From Mariniphaga sediminis (GTDB lineage: Bacteria; Bacteroidota; Bacteroidia; Bacteroidales; Prolixibacteraceae): 64,000 nt of DNA. The stretch's first letter is position 1. The number at the start of each line of letters is the position of its first letter. This document shows positions 9,470 to 18,110 of this stretch, one piece after another. Location: assembly GCF_003573545.1 (NCBI RefSeq), contig NZ_QWET01000005.1, positions 1 through 64,000 on the forward strand, given 5' to 3'. A program made the position numbers and the translations under genes. The notes under the pieces were generated by a model. The model saw only the letters and a list, made by a program, of their open reading frames with translations, was not told the origin of the DNA and did not search any database.

Positions 9470-11245
9470 CTAATAACTCAGTGTACTAAGCATTTCAACA
9501 ATTTCATCCGAAAAACTATTATATGCAAAGAGACAAAATCCCTGATAACCATACCGGTGAACTAATTGAAGTTGTTTTTCAACAATTTCAGCAGGAAGGG
9601 ATTTAAGTACATTATTTTCCACATTATATATTTGTAGTCCGGGATATATACGATTGCTCATTCCATCAGGAGTATAATGAATTTGTTCCTTTAAAATTTC
9701 TTCAAATTCAACGGTGCTGGTCGTATAATTCATAGGAAATAAGTAATCGTTGATACCTTCTTTCAGCCAGGTTGCTCCATTACGATAAACACCATATGAT
9801 TGTTTAGGGCCTACTCCGGCAGAAGATGTTACGACCAAATTTTTATCTTTCTCCTTTAACATCTTGTTTACTTCACAAACTAGCTCAAGAACCTGATCGG
9901 CCCTCCAATTTGACCATTCAATTCGCTTTCGTGCAAGCAAATCTTCTCCCTGAACGCCCGCATCACTTCTATACCAAATCATAATATCTTTGAGCAAATC
10001 AATCACGAACCTTGATGTACTTTCCATCGCACGAAAGCCAATAACCATTACTTTGCTATTCCCTGAATTATTGATTGTTATAATAGGTTCTCCTGTGCTC
10101 AGTTTCGCAATAACATCAGCATTTGAAACAACAGGTAGGCCACCCGATGTATTAATAGAAAAAGGTTGAAGCGAATTAATTGCAGGATGGTCACCATTTT
10201 TCTCAACAACGACCCGGCCTGCAGGCAATGGTTTTGTTCCAGTTAACCCAGTCAGCAATTGAAGATCGGGATATTCTGAAAGAACTCTATTCAATGGATC
10301 AATCCAGATAATATTTCCTCCCCGGTCAGCATATCGTTTTATAGCAGCAGCCATTGATGCGGAGACGTTTGTAAAATGACTGATGATCAACAAACCAGGA
10401 ATGTGAAGTGCATCAATATTCTCAGGACTTTCAGAAACAAAAGCGAAGCCCACTTCCGTACAATTAAGATTACGTTCAACAACCCCAATTTCCCATACCC
10501 TGTCAATCTGAGTTTTTGGATGAAGAACACGGATGGGGAATTTATCTTGCTTAGTTGGAACAATTAATTCAGGATGATCCAAAAAGTTAAGTGGATCAAA
10601 CCCTGAAGTAGCCTGGAAAGTAGAACGTGACACATCGGAATAATCAAAAGCTGCATTACAATAACGAATATAATCCAGATGAATACCATCAATATCATAA
10701 GCCAAAAGGTCTTTTAAAACGGATAACATGTATGGGTTAACTTCAGGGTGCCCAGGCGAAAGAAAAATTTGAGAATTATCATTGCGATCAAACGATCTGC
10801 TGATCCAGTCAGTAGTTTGTGGTTTTGAATAATATGTGCAACTCCAGGCCTGCACTTTTATTCCTACGGCATGTGCCTTTTTTATCAGATAAGCTAGCGG
10901 GTCAAACTGGTCGTCCGCGTTTACTTTTCCAATAAAATGTGACGATTTGAAATAGATATTTTCGCGCAACATAATATCGGGCAAAATGGTATTGATTCCT
11001 GCACGTTGACATTTTGCAATCATTTGATCAACGGCTTCAGCATTCACAAAACCAGTTGGATCGACCCATAAAGCACGTACCTTAAATTTTAACGAAGCCG
11101 TTTCTTCATTATTACTTTTTTGATTGCATGAAGAAAATAAAATTCCTATGATCAAAACAAGCAATGCAAAAACAATTTGCATTTTGTTAAAAATAAAAAA
11201 ATTCCTATTTACAATTCTTAGGTTTGTTCTGTTTTGTTCTCTCAT
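9470..11245 (-). CDS. GHL10/YddW-type lipoprotein with inserted amidotransferase-like domain
   Basis: 591 residues; lipobox LFSSC with Cys-40. An alternative ATG at 11182 gives a shorter, more typical lipoprotein signal. The barrel starts with VRALWVDPTGF (56-66), continues with GIHLDYIRY (187-195, conserved acidic strand end of the glycosyl-hydrolase-like 10/DUF187 family) and resumes at RIEWSNWRADQV (441-452) and INDYLFPMNY. Between about 235 and 430 lies an extra module with the look of a class-I glutamine-amidotransferase/ThuA fold (LHIPGLLIISHF, IKRYADRGGNIIWIDP). The parent family acts on glycans, with peptidoglycan and other substrates proposed. It follows the decayed DUF1080 genes. 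Confidence 0.75.
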   Translation of the reverse strand: MREQNRTNLRIVNRNFFIFNKMQIVFALLVLIIGILFSSCNQKSNNEETASLKFKVRALWVDPTGFVNAEAVDQMIAKCQRAGINTILPDIMLRENIYFKSSHFIGKVNADDQFDPLAYLIKKAHAVGIKVQAWSCTYYSKPQTTDWISRSFDRNDNSQIFLSPGHPEVNPYMLSVLKDLLAYDIDGIHLDYIRYCNAAFDYSDVSRSTFQATSGFDPLNFLDHPELIVPTKQDKFPIRVLHPKTQIDRVWEIGVVERNLNCTEVGFAFVSESPENIDALHIPGLLIISHFTNVSASMAAAIKRYADRGGNIIWIDPLNRVLSEYPDLQLLTGLTGTKPLPAGRVVVEKNGDHPAINSLQPFSINTSGGLPVVSNADVIAKLSTGEPIITINNSGNSKVMVIGFRAMESTSRFVIDLLKDIMIWYRSDAGVQGEDLLARKRIEWSNWRADQVLELVCEVNKMLKEKDKNLVVTSSAGVGPKQSYGVYRNGATWLKEGINDYLFPMNYTTSTVEFEEILKEQIHYTPDGMSNRIYPGLQIYNVENNVLKSLPAEIVEKQLQLVHRYGYQGFCLFAYNSFSDEIVEMLSTLSY

Positions 11246-11280
11246 GATAATTCTATTTTAGTTGAATTAATGTTATTTCT

Positions 11281-11316
11281 CAAAACTATAAGGTTGGATT
11301 AGTGCAACCTTATAGT
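11281..11316 (-). promoter_or_regulatory. 12-bp palindrome overlapping a -7 box: operator or terminator
   Basis: ACTATAAGGTTG (11285-11296) and its exact complement (11305-11316) flank an 8-base spacer. The left arm overlaps TAGTTTTG on the minus strand (11281-11288), a perfect TAnnTTTG -7 box placed about 36 bases before the GHL10 lipoprotein start. The hairpin could terminate the preceding (now decayed) DUF1080 transcript, or be an operator over this promoter. No TTTG -33 box stands at the usual spacing. Confidence 0.5.
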
Positions 11317-11334
11317 GTATCTCTGAATGCAATC

Positions 11335-11796
11335 AGAATTTTTTAATTCTGTGATTTTATTATCTCTCCATCGAACTTTGATTCCTCCTCCACTGTGGAT
11401 TTGTAATACAATTGACCGTTGGTAGCTCCAATTTTTGCATCTGTTAAATCACTCATAAGTTCTCCGTTGAGTCATGTTTGCACCCTATCTCCAACAACCT
11501 TTATTCGTATTTTATCTCATTCTTCCTGTTTCAGGATATTCCCTTTTTCATAAGGAATGCAATGAAGCTAACCTCTTCCACAATATTCATAATATTATTG
11601 AGACGCCAAATAACCATATTCCTGCTCAGAGCCACTTTCACACACCAAATCCCCGTTACTTACATACCATTTTTAATTCCATATATTTTCCAACCGGAAA
11701 GGTCTTTACCATTAAAGATAGATTTCTTTTTCTGAGTTGCATTTCAATTGCTAATAAGGAAAATAGCAGTCAACAATGCTAAAACCGGGTTTTCAT
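11335..11796 (-). pseudogene. decayed DUF1080 (3-keto-disaccharide hydrolase) gene, copy 1
   Basis: Reading the minus strand across frames recovers the whole DUF1080 outline: a hydrophobic start (VLALLTAIFLIS), FNGKDLSGWKIYG, WYVSNGDLVCESGSEQEYG YLAS, then WLNGELMSDLTDAKIGATNG in spirit with one broken codon, and the C-terminal QIHSGGGIKVRWRD. Stops and frameshifts fall between these pieces, so no intact product is possible. DUF1080 proteins hydrolyse 3-keto-glycosides made by Gfo/Idh/MocA-type dehydrogenases, and such a dehydrogenase is still intact upstream. Boundaries are approximate. Confidence 0.78.
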
Positions 11797-11821
11797 TAGA
11801 ATGCTATTTGATGTTATAGTT

Positions 11822-12056
11822 CTCAGATTTTAATATTTCTAAACCAGATTACACGACCATGATCCTGTAGAGCAATTTTTCCTTTTTTAAACATCACGAA
11901 ATCAGGATAGTTGTCCCATTTACTGATAGCTCTATGTTTATTCCGGTCGTCGTTCCAGCGTTCAAATTCAACAATTTTTTCTCCATTAAGACAAACATCC
12001 TATCCTGTACATATGCCGTGGGTGCCAACCAAATACCAAGTCAAACAAATATCTGC
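11822..12056 (-). pseudogene. DUF1080 C-terminal fragment, copy 2
   Basis: An open minus-strand stretch ending at TGA (11822-11824) encodes LNGEKIVEFERWNDDR, HRAISKWDNYPDF and KKGKIALQDHG followed by VIWFRNIKI, the typical C-terminal third of a DUF1080 protein (LQDHG-x-WFRNIKI). It carries a stop shortly before LNGEK and has no N-terminal part. It lies directly after the stop codon of the aminotransferase. It is distinct in sequence from copy 1 next to it, so it belongs to a second DUF1080 gene. Confidence 0.8.
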
Positions 12057-13274
12057 TCATGATAAAACTGCTTTCTGAATTTTGGTAATCGCTTCTGCAA
12101 ATTTGTCCATATCCTCTTTTTCTCCCAACATGGTATTTTGAAAAATCCATACCGCCTCTTCATAACATGCTTTTTCCGCTACGGGGCAACATACTTTTGA
12201 ATAATCCACTTCAGAAGGTATCGCATAACACATAAAATTCTTTTCAAGAAATAATGGTTGTTTATATAATGGTTGCGGATAACCCATAAAGCATGGAACT
12301 CCTTCAGCAGCTAACATTTTAGAGAATTCAACTTTCGGAAGATTATTAAATTTCGATTTATCGTATTTGAAAATGTAAATATGATAACTGTGCAATGTTT
12401 CACCCAACCCTCTCGCAAGTGGGGTAATTCCGTCAATTTTTTCAAGCAAAGAGTTCAGATAAGTCCCATTGTTATGACGTCGTTGGGTTTGCTCACCAAG
12501 CCTTTTTAATTGATTGGATAAAAGAACAGCCTGCATTTGTGTTATCCGGTAATTACACCCTAAATTATGGTGCTCATACCATTGGCCTCCTTTTACGCGT
12601 CCAACATTACGAAGTGAATTCATCATATCGTACAGTTTTTCATCGTTCGTGGTTATAATACCACCTTCTCCACTGGTCAAATTTTTTGAAGACTGAAAAC
12701 TGAAACAACCGACATCGCCAATGCTTCCTAATTTCATTCCCTTATATTCAGCTCCATGTGCATGGCAAGCATCTTCAATAACCTTAAGATTATATTTTTT
12801 TGAAATTGCCATGATTGCATCCATATTGCACGACTGCCCTGCAAAATGTACTGGAATTATGGCTTTCGTTTTTTCCGTAATTGCCTTTTCAATTCCGACA
12901 GGATTAATATTATACGTATCAGGCTCAATATCAACAAAAACAGGCACGCAATTGGCCTCAAGAACAATTGAAGTTGTTGCAATAAAAGTATAAGGAGGAA
13001 CTATAACTTCGTCGCCAGGTTTCACTCCACATGCAATTAAGGCAAGGCGTAAGGCAACAGAACCATTAACGCATGTTAATGCATATTTGGTTCCACACAT
13101 TTCTGCAAACTCTTTTTCAAATTTAGCAACTAGATCCTCACAATCAGGATTTCCCCATTTGCCACTACGAACAACCTCTGCAACTGCGTTAACATCAGTT
13201 TCGTCATAAACAGGCCAGACAAAATTTTCATTGACCGTTTTTTCCCCTCCATTAATAGCTAAAATTTCCTTCAT
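12057..13274 (-). CDS. DegT/DnrJ/EryC1/StrS-family PLP aminotransferase
   Basis: 405 residues from the ATG ten bases after the oxidoreductase stop; the longer frame to 13352 overlaps that gene and is not conserved in style. INGGEKTV at the start, PPYTFIATTS near 93-102, HFAGQSCNMD near 143, EDACHAHGAEYKG near 167 and FSFQSSKNLTSGEGG with the PLP lysine at about 197 define the sugar/cyclitol aminotransferase family. It is cytoplasmic. The start resembles proteins annotated as scyllo-inosose or 3-keto-sugar aminotransferases. Paired with the Gfo/Idh/MocA dehydrogenase, it could interconvert a keto-sugar and an amino-sugar, in either direction. The exact substrate is unknown. Confidence 0.88.
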   Translation of the reverse strand: MKEILAINGGEKTVNENFVWPVYDETDVNAVAEVVRSGKWGNPDCEDLVAKFEKEFAEMCGTKYALTCVNGSVALRLALIACGVKPGDEVIVPPYTFIATTSIVLEANCVPVFVDIEPDTYNINPVGIEKAITEKTKAIIPVHFAGQSCNMDAIMAISKKYNLKVIEDACHAHGAEYKGMKLGSIGDVGCFSFQSSKNLTSGEGGIITTNDEKLYDMMNSLRNVGRVKGGQWYEHHNLGCNYRITQMQAVLLSNQLKRLGEQTQRRHNNGTYLNSLLEKIDGITPLARGLGETLHSYHIYIFKYDKSKFNNLPKVEFSKMLAAEGVPCFMGYPQPLYKQPLFLEKNFMCYAIPSEVDYSKVCCPVAEKACYEEAVWIFQNTMLGEKEDMDKFAEAITKIQKAVLS

Positions 13275-13284
13275 TGGTCTCGGA

Positions 13285-14280
13285 TTAAAGATGATTATAA
13301 CACAGTTGAACAGTTTGTAGTGAGGACTCGGGCATACACTTGATTGGTTCAATATTATTATTTATACATGACGCGAAATAGGCAATTTCGTTGTAAAAAC
13401 CATCACCTGCATCTCCGGCTGCAATTTCTAGTAAACTATTTTCGGTAGCGATCTGTATCACTTCACCTTTGAATGTAGTGTAGAGCAAACTTGCATTCTC
13501 AAAAGTGGCGATGTATCCGGCCTGAAATGGGAAATTGGTATGGAATGTATTTCCTCCCTCAATTCTGACGTGAATACCTTTAGCTTTGTATAACCATAAA
13601 GCACTGATATAATCATGATTACTTAATTCTCCTGGAAGGTAATTACATTTTATTTCCTCAGGTAATCCTAACAGATAATTTACAAAATCGATATCATGAA
13701 TTACCAAATCGAAGAGCGCCCCTCCAGATGAACCAAAATCCTTTTGCTTTTCTTTCCATTGTCCCCATGTAGGAATTCCTGAAAAACGGGATAAAGAAAG
13801 AAATTTCAATTTGCCATATTCTTCAGAATCAATCAATTGCTTAAGCTTCATATAAGGCGGCATAAACCTGACCACATGTGCTACCATTAATATCCTTTTT
13901 TGGTCTTTGGCCAAGGCTATCAGTTCTTCTGCCTGCTTTATGTTAAGGGTAAATGGTTTTTCAAGAAATACATGTTTGCTACACTCAAGGGCCTTTTTGG
14001 CCATTATATAATGCATGTTCGTATGCACGCAAATATGTATAGCATCCAACTCTTCTTTTTCAAGACATTCATCAAGTGTTTGATACTTCCGAATTTTTTT
14101 TAAAGTGTCAGATTCGATACTTCCGGTAGAAAAATTTCCCGATTTGGAAGTTAACTTTTTTTCAATTTCGTCAGTTTCAATGTCAACAATTGCAACCAAA
14201 TCAAGTTCAGGATTTTTTATGATATTCATAGTATGGGTCATCCCCATAAAACCAAAACCTACCACTGCAACTTTCTTCAT
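13285..14280 (-). CDS. Gfo/Idh/MocA-family NAD(P)-dependent oxidoreductase
   Basis: 331 residues. Rossmann motif VGFGFMGMTH (7-16), HICVHTNMHY at 82-91, and the family signature LEKPFTLN (106-113) with the catalytic-domain lysine at 108; a later FDLVIHDIDFVNYLLG motif carries the conserved Asp/His. It has no signal peptide, so it is cytoplasmic. It is translationally close to the aminotransferase (ten-base gap) and was probably followed by two DUF1080 genes, the family that cleaves 3-keto-glycosides produced by such dehydrogenases. The C-terminus (SSLQTVQLCYNHL) is slightly shorter than many family members. The substrate is probably a sugar or cyclitol. Confidence 0.9.
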   Translation of the reverse strand: MKKVAVVGFGFMGMTHTMNIIKNPELDLVAIVDIETDEIEKKLTSKSGNFSTGSIESDTLKKIRKYQTLDECLEKEELDAIHICVHTNMHYIMAKKALECSKHVFLEKPFTLNIKQAEELIALAKDQKRILMVAHVVRFMPPYMKLKQLIDSEEYGKLKFLSLSRFSGIPTWGQWKEKQKDFGSSGGALFDLVIHDIDFVNYLLGLPEEIKCNYLPGELSNHDYISALWLYKAKGIHVRIEGGNTFHTNFPFQAGYIATFENASLLYTTFKGEVIQIATENSLLEIAAGDAGDGFYNEIAYFASCINNNIEPIKCMPESSLQTVQLCYNHL

Positions 14281-14349
14281 AATATAAAAGGTTGTTATTT
14301 AAATTGATTTTACATTAATAATTTTCTTCGCACTGATACAAACATATCT

Positions 14350-14357
14350 CAAAAGTA
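14350..14357 (-). promoter_or_regulatory. -7 box of the oxidoreductase/aminotransferase operon
   Basis: TACTTTTG on the minus strand, a perfect TAnnTTTG, lies 70 bases upstream of the oxidoreductase start. No TTTG -33 element is found at 18-20 bases, which fits a promoter that needs an activator such as the divergent AraC protein. Confidence 0.45.
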
Positions 14358-14460
14358 CCTCAAAAAACAGGAAACAGATTATATGGAATTGTCAAATATT
14401 AATAGTATTTTGCTGCAAAATTGAGGCACAACTTAAGAAAACAAACAAAAAGATATCACC

Positions 14461-15348
14461 ATGAAAGCGCAGTATCAAAAGATAATTATGAACGAGGGAG
14501 TGTCATTTATCGCAAAAAAACTGGAGTTTCCTCGTTTTGATAGTGAATTTCATTTTCATGCAGAATATGAACTAAAGTATGTTTTACATAGTAAGGGGAA
14601 ACGTTTTGTTGGAGATAGTGTCGAAAATTTCAAGGAAGGGGATCTTGTTCTTCTGGGCTCTAACATCCCTCATTATTGGAAAAACGATCCAATCTATTTT
14701 GAGAAAGATGATTTGCTGGCTTCAGCTTATCTGATCATGTTTTCCGAAGATTTTTTGGGTCATAATTTTTTTCATTTACCAGAGATGGCTCCAATAAAGA
14801 CATTGCTAAATAAAGCTAAAGGCGGAGTTTGTTTCGGGAATAAAGATAAGTGCGGTATTCCCAAAAAAATGAAACAATTACTTTCGAGTGAAGGACCTTC
14901 CAGAATTATCATTTTATTGGATATACTTTTTGACCTCGCAAAAGCCGAGATAGTACCATTGCTTACCGAAACATTTGTTTCAGAAATTCCAATGTTGAAT
15001 TATAGTGATCATTCACTAAAACGCATGACTAAAGTACATGAATATGTGATCGAAAATTTTCGAAATAAAATTGAAGTCCAAGATGTTGCAAGTATTGCAA
15101 ATATGACATCTCATGCTTTTTGTAAATATTTTAAGAAAAGTACTAAAAAAACATTCATGACATTTCTTGGGGAGTTGCGTATCTGTCATGCAAAAAAATT
15201 ATTAATAGAAAAAGAGGAAATGGCTATTGCAGATATATGCTATGCTTCAGGATTTGACAACTTATCTAATTTTAACCGTAAGTTTAGGTCGATTACTGAC
15301 TTAACGCCCACTGAGTTCAGAAGTAATTATATTAAGGATACAGTTTAA
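14461..15348 (+). CDS. AraC-family transcriptional regulator with cupin sensor domain
   Basis: 295 residues. The N-terminal part has the cupin sugar-sensing pattern (FHFHAEYELKYVLHSKGKRF at about 30-50, then FKEGDLVLLGSNIPHYW), and the last ~100 residues contain two helix-turn-helix units (IEVQDVASIANMTSHAFCKY and MAIADICYASGFDNLSNFNR, ending in DLTPTEFRSNY). It is the only plus-strand gene in the accessory region. It is divergent from the oxidoreductase operon across a 180-base shared intergenic region and convergent with the sulfatase, so it most likely senses a sugar intermediate and activates this locus. The ATG at 14461 is well placed before the cupin. Confidence 0.9.
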   Translation: MKAQYQKIIMNEGVSFIAKKLEFPRFDSEFHFHAEYELKYVLHSKGKRFVGDSVENFKEGDLVLLGSNIPHYWKNDPIYFEKDDLLASAYLIMFSEDFLGHNFFHLPEMAPIKTLLNKAKGGVCFGNKDKCGIPKKMKQLLSSEGPSRIIILLDILFDLAKAEIVPLLTETFVSEIPMLNYSDHSLKRMTKVHEYVIENFRNKIEVQDVASIANMTSHAFCKYFKKSTKKTFMTFLGELRICHAKKLLIEKEEMAIADICYASGFDNLSNFNRKFRSITDLTPTEFRSNYIKDTV

Positions 15349-15449
15349 GCCCTAACAAACTGATAATCCAAAACAGAAAAGAAAGCATTGTTTATTTTTG
15401 CAGATCCAGTTTCAAACAAATATGGAGTTGCGAAAAGTATTGAATATTT

Positions 15450-16865
15450 CTATAATTTACCGGGAGGCCGTCTGTTTTTACCCTCATGACCGGTAATATC
15501 ATCACCTAAGTCTTCTCGTGCTTCATTTGCAATTTTTTCAAGTTCTTCAACTATTTCAGGATTAGAATTAATTAAATTATAACGTTCTCCCGGATCACGT
15601 CTCAAGTCAAACAACTCCCTGTCAAATGCACGATTTTCATATACTTCTCCCGGCATTCCATCTTTTCCCGGAACAAAATCTTCGTAAGATCGCCCCGGAT
15701 GAGGAAATACTAACTTCCATTCACCATTAGTCACTGCTTCCAAACTATTTTTTCTATAATAATACAGGAATTTTTTTCGGGGAGTGACATCTGTATTTCC
15801 TTTCATTAATTCAAGAATGTTGACACCGTCAATTTTTCTCTCCGGGAGTTTTGCTCCTGCTATATTGGCAAGGGTCGGAAGAATATCAATTCCGGAAACC
15901 ATTTTATTACAAACGAGTCCTTCAGGAATTGTCCCTTTCCATTGCATCAGGCAAGGGACCCTTTGGCCGCCTTCAAATGAAGTACCTTTCCCCTCTCTCA
16001 ATCCACCCGTGCTTCCGGCATGGTTCCCATAGTTAATCCAAGGTCCATTATCAGACGTTAATATCAGAAGGGTATTTTTATCCAGATTTAATTCTTCCAA
16101 CGTTTTTACCAATTCACCAATGCTCCAGTCAATTTCCATCATTACATCTCCATACAGGCCTTGCTCCGATTTGTTTCTAAAATTATCGGAAACAGCTAAC
16201 GGCACATGAGGAAGGGGATGGGCCAGATAAATAAAAAATGGGGTCGACTTGTTTCTTTTTATGAAGTCAATGGATTTTTCTGTAAAAGCAGTTGTAAACT
16301 GACTATTATCCGGATTTGTTTCAATAATATCATTTCCATTTATTAAAGGCAAAGGAGGATAGAAGTTTTTATTTGTTGGGTGATATGGCCACATATCGTG
16401 AGAATATGGGATTCCATAAAATTCGTCAAAGCCGTTTTGCAATGGAAGAAATTGACTCTGACAACCTAAATGCCATTTGCCAAATATGGCTGTTCTATAT
16501 CCTTTTGTTTTTAAAATTTCAGCAATCGTTTCTTCCTGATTGTTAATTCCTATTTTAGATGAATGGTTAATCGCACCGCTAAAGCCAATCCGGTTTGGAT
16601 AACAACCAGTAAGCAGACCTGCGCGTGAAGCACTGCATACGGCTTGTGGCGCATAATAATGAGAAAAGAATATTCCGTTTTTGGACATCCGGTCTATATG
16701 GGGAGTCGAATACCCCTGAGATCCAGTAATATCAATGTCGCCATACCCCATATCGTCGAGATAAACAAGTATAAAATTTACATGCTGAACGGACTCTTTT
16801 TTACAAGAACTAATGTTTAATGCGAAAAAAACAGTCAGAAAAAATGAAAGCAATTTCTTTAGCAA
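15450..16865 (-). CDS. formylglycine-type sulfatase lipoprotein (S1 family)
   Basis: 471 residues; lipoprotein signal ending NISSC (Cys-21). YLDDMGYGD (35-43) provides metal Asp residues and CSASRAGLLTG (77-87) is the C-x-A-S-R formylglycine motif, so the enzyme needs maturation by an anaerobic-type or FGE-type modifying enzyme encoded elsewhere. GKWHLG near 133, HPLPHVPL and TSDNGPW near 265 complete the active site. The overall pattern is closest to N-acetylgalactosamine-6-/arylsulfatase-like S1 members. It lies downstream of the SusC-SusD-DUF5017 operon after a terminator and converges on araC. It would remove sulfate esters from the locus glycan at the cell surface. Confidence 0.92.
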   Translation of the reverse strand: MLKKLLSFFLTVFFALNISSCKKESVQHVNFILVYLDDMGYGDIDITGSQGYSTPHIDRMSKNGIFFSHYYAPQAVCSASRAGLLTGCYPNRIGFSGAINHSSKIGINNQEETIAEILKTKGYRTAIFGKWHLGCQSQFLPLQNGFDEFYGIPYSHDMWPYHPTNKNFYPPLPLINGNDIIETNPDNSQFTTAFTEKSIDFIKRNKSTPFFIYLAHPLPHVPLAVSDNFRNKSEQGLYGDVMMEIDWSIGELVKTLEELNLDKNTLLILTSDNGPWINYGNHAGSTGGLREGKGTSFEGGQRVPCLMQWKGTIPEGLVCNKMVSGIDILPTLANIAGAKLPERKIDGVNILELMKGNTDVTPRKKFLYYYRKNSLEAVTNGEWKLVFPHPGRSYEDFVPGKDGMPGEVYENRAFDRELFDLRRDPGERYNLINSNPEIVEELEKIANEAREDLGDDITGHEGKNRRPPGKL

Positions 16866-16943
16866 AACTTTTCAGGATTTTATAAAACTTTTTTCAAAAA
16901 AAATATAACCAAATGCTAACCTCTTCTATATTAATTTTAAAAA

Positions 16944-16979
16944 CCAAAGAGGCCATCTAAATATATGATAGCCTCTTGG
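16944..16979 (-). terminator. intrinsic terminator of the SusC-SusD-DUF5017 operon
   Basis: CCAAAGAGGCCATC (16944-16957) pairs with GATAGCCTCTTGG (16967-16979) with one bulged base and one wobble; on the minus strand it is followed by TTTTTAAAATT. It lies 20 bases after the stop of the DUF5017 gene. Confidence 0.7.
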
Positions 16980-16998
16980 AAATAAAATAAATATTGAA

Positions 16999-18087
16999 TT
17001 ACTCAGTGATCGTTAGTGTAATCTTCTTCACTACTTCTTTTGTCGTATCTATGGAATTATTCGATGCTACAAAAACAACATCAAAAGTTCCTGCTTTTTT
17101 GAAAGTATATTCAAATAATTCAACTGGGGCAGCTGCAATCCCAACTTTAACAGGAGTGCTGTAATCGGGACCAAGATTAACCTTCTCAATATCAATTCCA
17201 CCACTTACTGCCCAATGTTCACTTATAGGATCATTGAAAGGACTAGATGGATCAAAAGGAACATAAGCTTTCGGTCTTGCAAATGGATCAAATTGGTCAC
17301 TTTTCGGATCAAAAATAGGACTGTTAGGATCATAGATAGGATTATCCGGATTGTATATCTCTAAACCTTCATGTAAATATTCATTACCAAAAAGAGTGAG
17401 CTGATTTGTTGTAACGACAGAACGAGCTGGCGCATTCTCAGCATTTTCATCCACTATCTGGAATCCCATACTATTCTGGTTAGCTAGTGTCAATGTAATA
17501 GGTGATGTGCCTGCATTATTTTCAAGATTCTTTTTGCTATTTATGGTAAACTCCTGAATAAACCATTGCTTTACTAGTCCATTTTCAGCCTGAGGTTTTG
17601 TCATATACTTAATGGCAATGTATACTGGCTTACCAGGAATTGCCAGATCAGAAATATCAACTGTTCCAGAGGATACAAGAGTAGCATTTGTCCCCAAAAT
17701 GAGTGTACTGGTAATATCTGTCCAAGTAGCTTCTTTAACAGCGGAAAGGCTACTGTAATCACCGTTAAAATTGTTTGAAGCCAATACAGATACCTGATTT
17801 TCCTGAGTTCCGTATTGAACACTACTTTTAAATGAAATTGTCGCACCAGAACCGGTTAAGTCAATCACTCGACCACCATGATATTCATAATCTTTCAGGG
17901 TTTCGCCTGAATAAAATGAGATAATATGAGCATTACCTGTAATATGGAATGCTACAGCATCTCCAACTTTATATGTAAGAGAATCAGTTGTCACATCAAA
18001 GTCAGGATTATCCAATATTACAATTTCATCATTACAGGAGGCCATTATAAATAGCGCAACCAATAAAACATAATATTTTAGTTTCAT
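16999..18087 (-). CDS. SusE-position surface lipoprotein, DUF5017
   Basis: 362 residues from the ATG that begins the lipoprotein signal (KLKYYVLLVALFIMASC); an upstream ATG at 18117 would overlap susD. An N-terminal beta domain (DFDVTTDSLTYKVGDAVAF, ISFYSGE, then YEYHGG) matches the DUF5017 pattern of lipoproteins encoded after SusD. Residues roughly 240-290 contain a run of Asn/Asp-Pro units (NPDNPIYDPNSPIFDP, DQFDPF, PFDPSSPFNDP), an unusual possible calcium-binding or rigid linker. The final domain (FDVVFVASNNS) is Ig-like. Its position third in the SusCD operon implies a surface glycan-binding protein. Binding is inferred from place, not from known residues. Confidence 0.82.
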   Translation of the reverse strand: MKLKYYVLLVALFIMASCNDEIVILDNPDFDVTTDSLTYKVGDAVAFHITGNAHIISFYSGETLKDYEYHGGRVIDLTGSGATISFKSSVQYGTQENQVSVLASNNFNGDYSSLSAVKEATWTDITSTLILGTNATLVSSGTVDISDLAIPGKPVYIAIKYMTKPQAENGLVKQWFIQEFTINSKKNLENNAGTSPITLTLANQNSMGFQIVDENAENAPARSVVTTNQLTLFGNEYLHEGLEIYNPDNPIYDPNSPIFDPKSDQFDPFARPKAYVPFDPSSPFNDPISEHWAVSGGIDIEKVNLGPDYSTPVKVGIAAAPVELFEYTFKKAGTFDVVFVASNNSIDTTKEVVKKITLTITE

Positions 18088-18110
18088 ATTGTCATTAAAT
18101 TTAAGTTGTT

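Noticed and set aside
12057-13352. A longer aminotransferase start at 13352
   Set aside because: The added 26 residues overlap the oxidoreductase gene; the conserved start ILAINGGEKTV follows the inner ATG at 13274.
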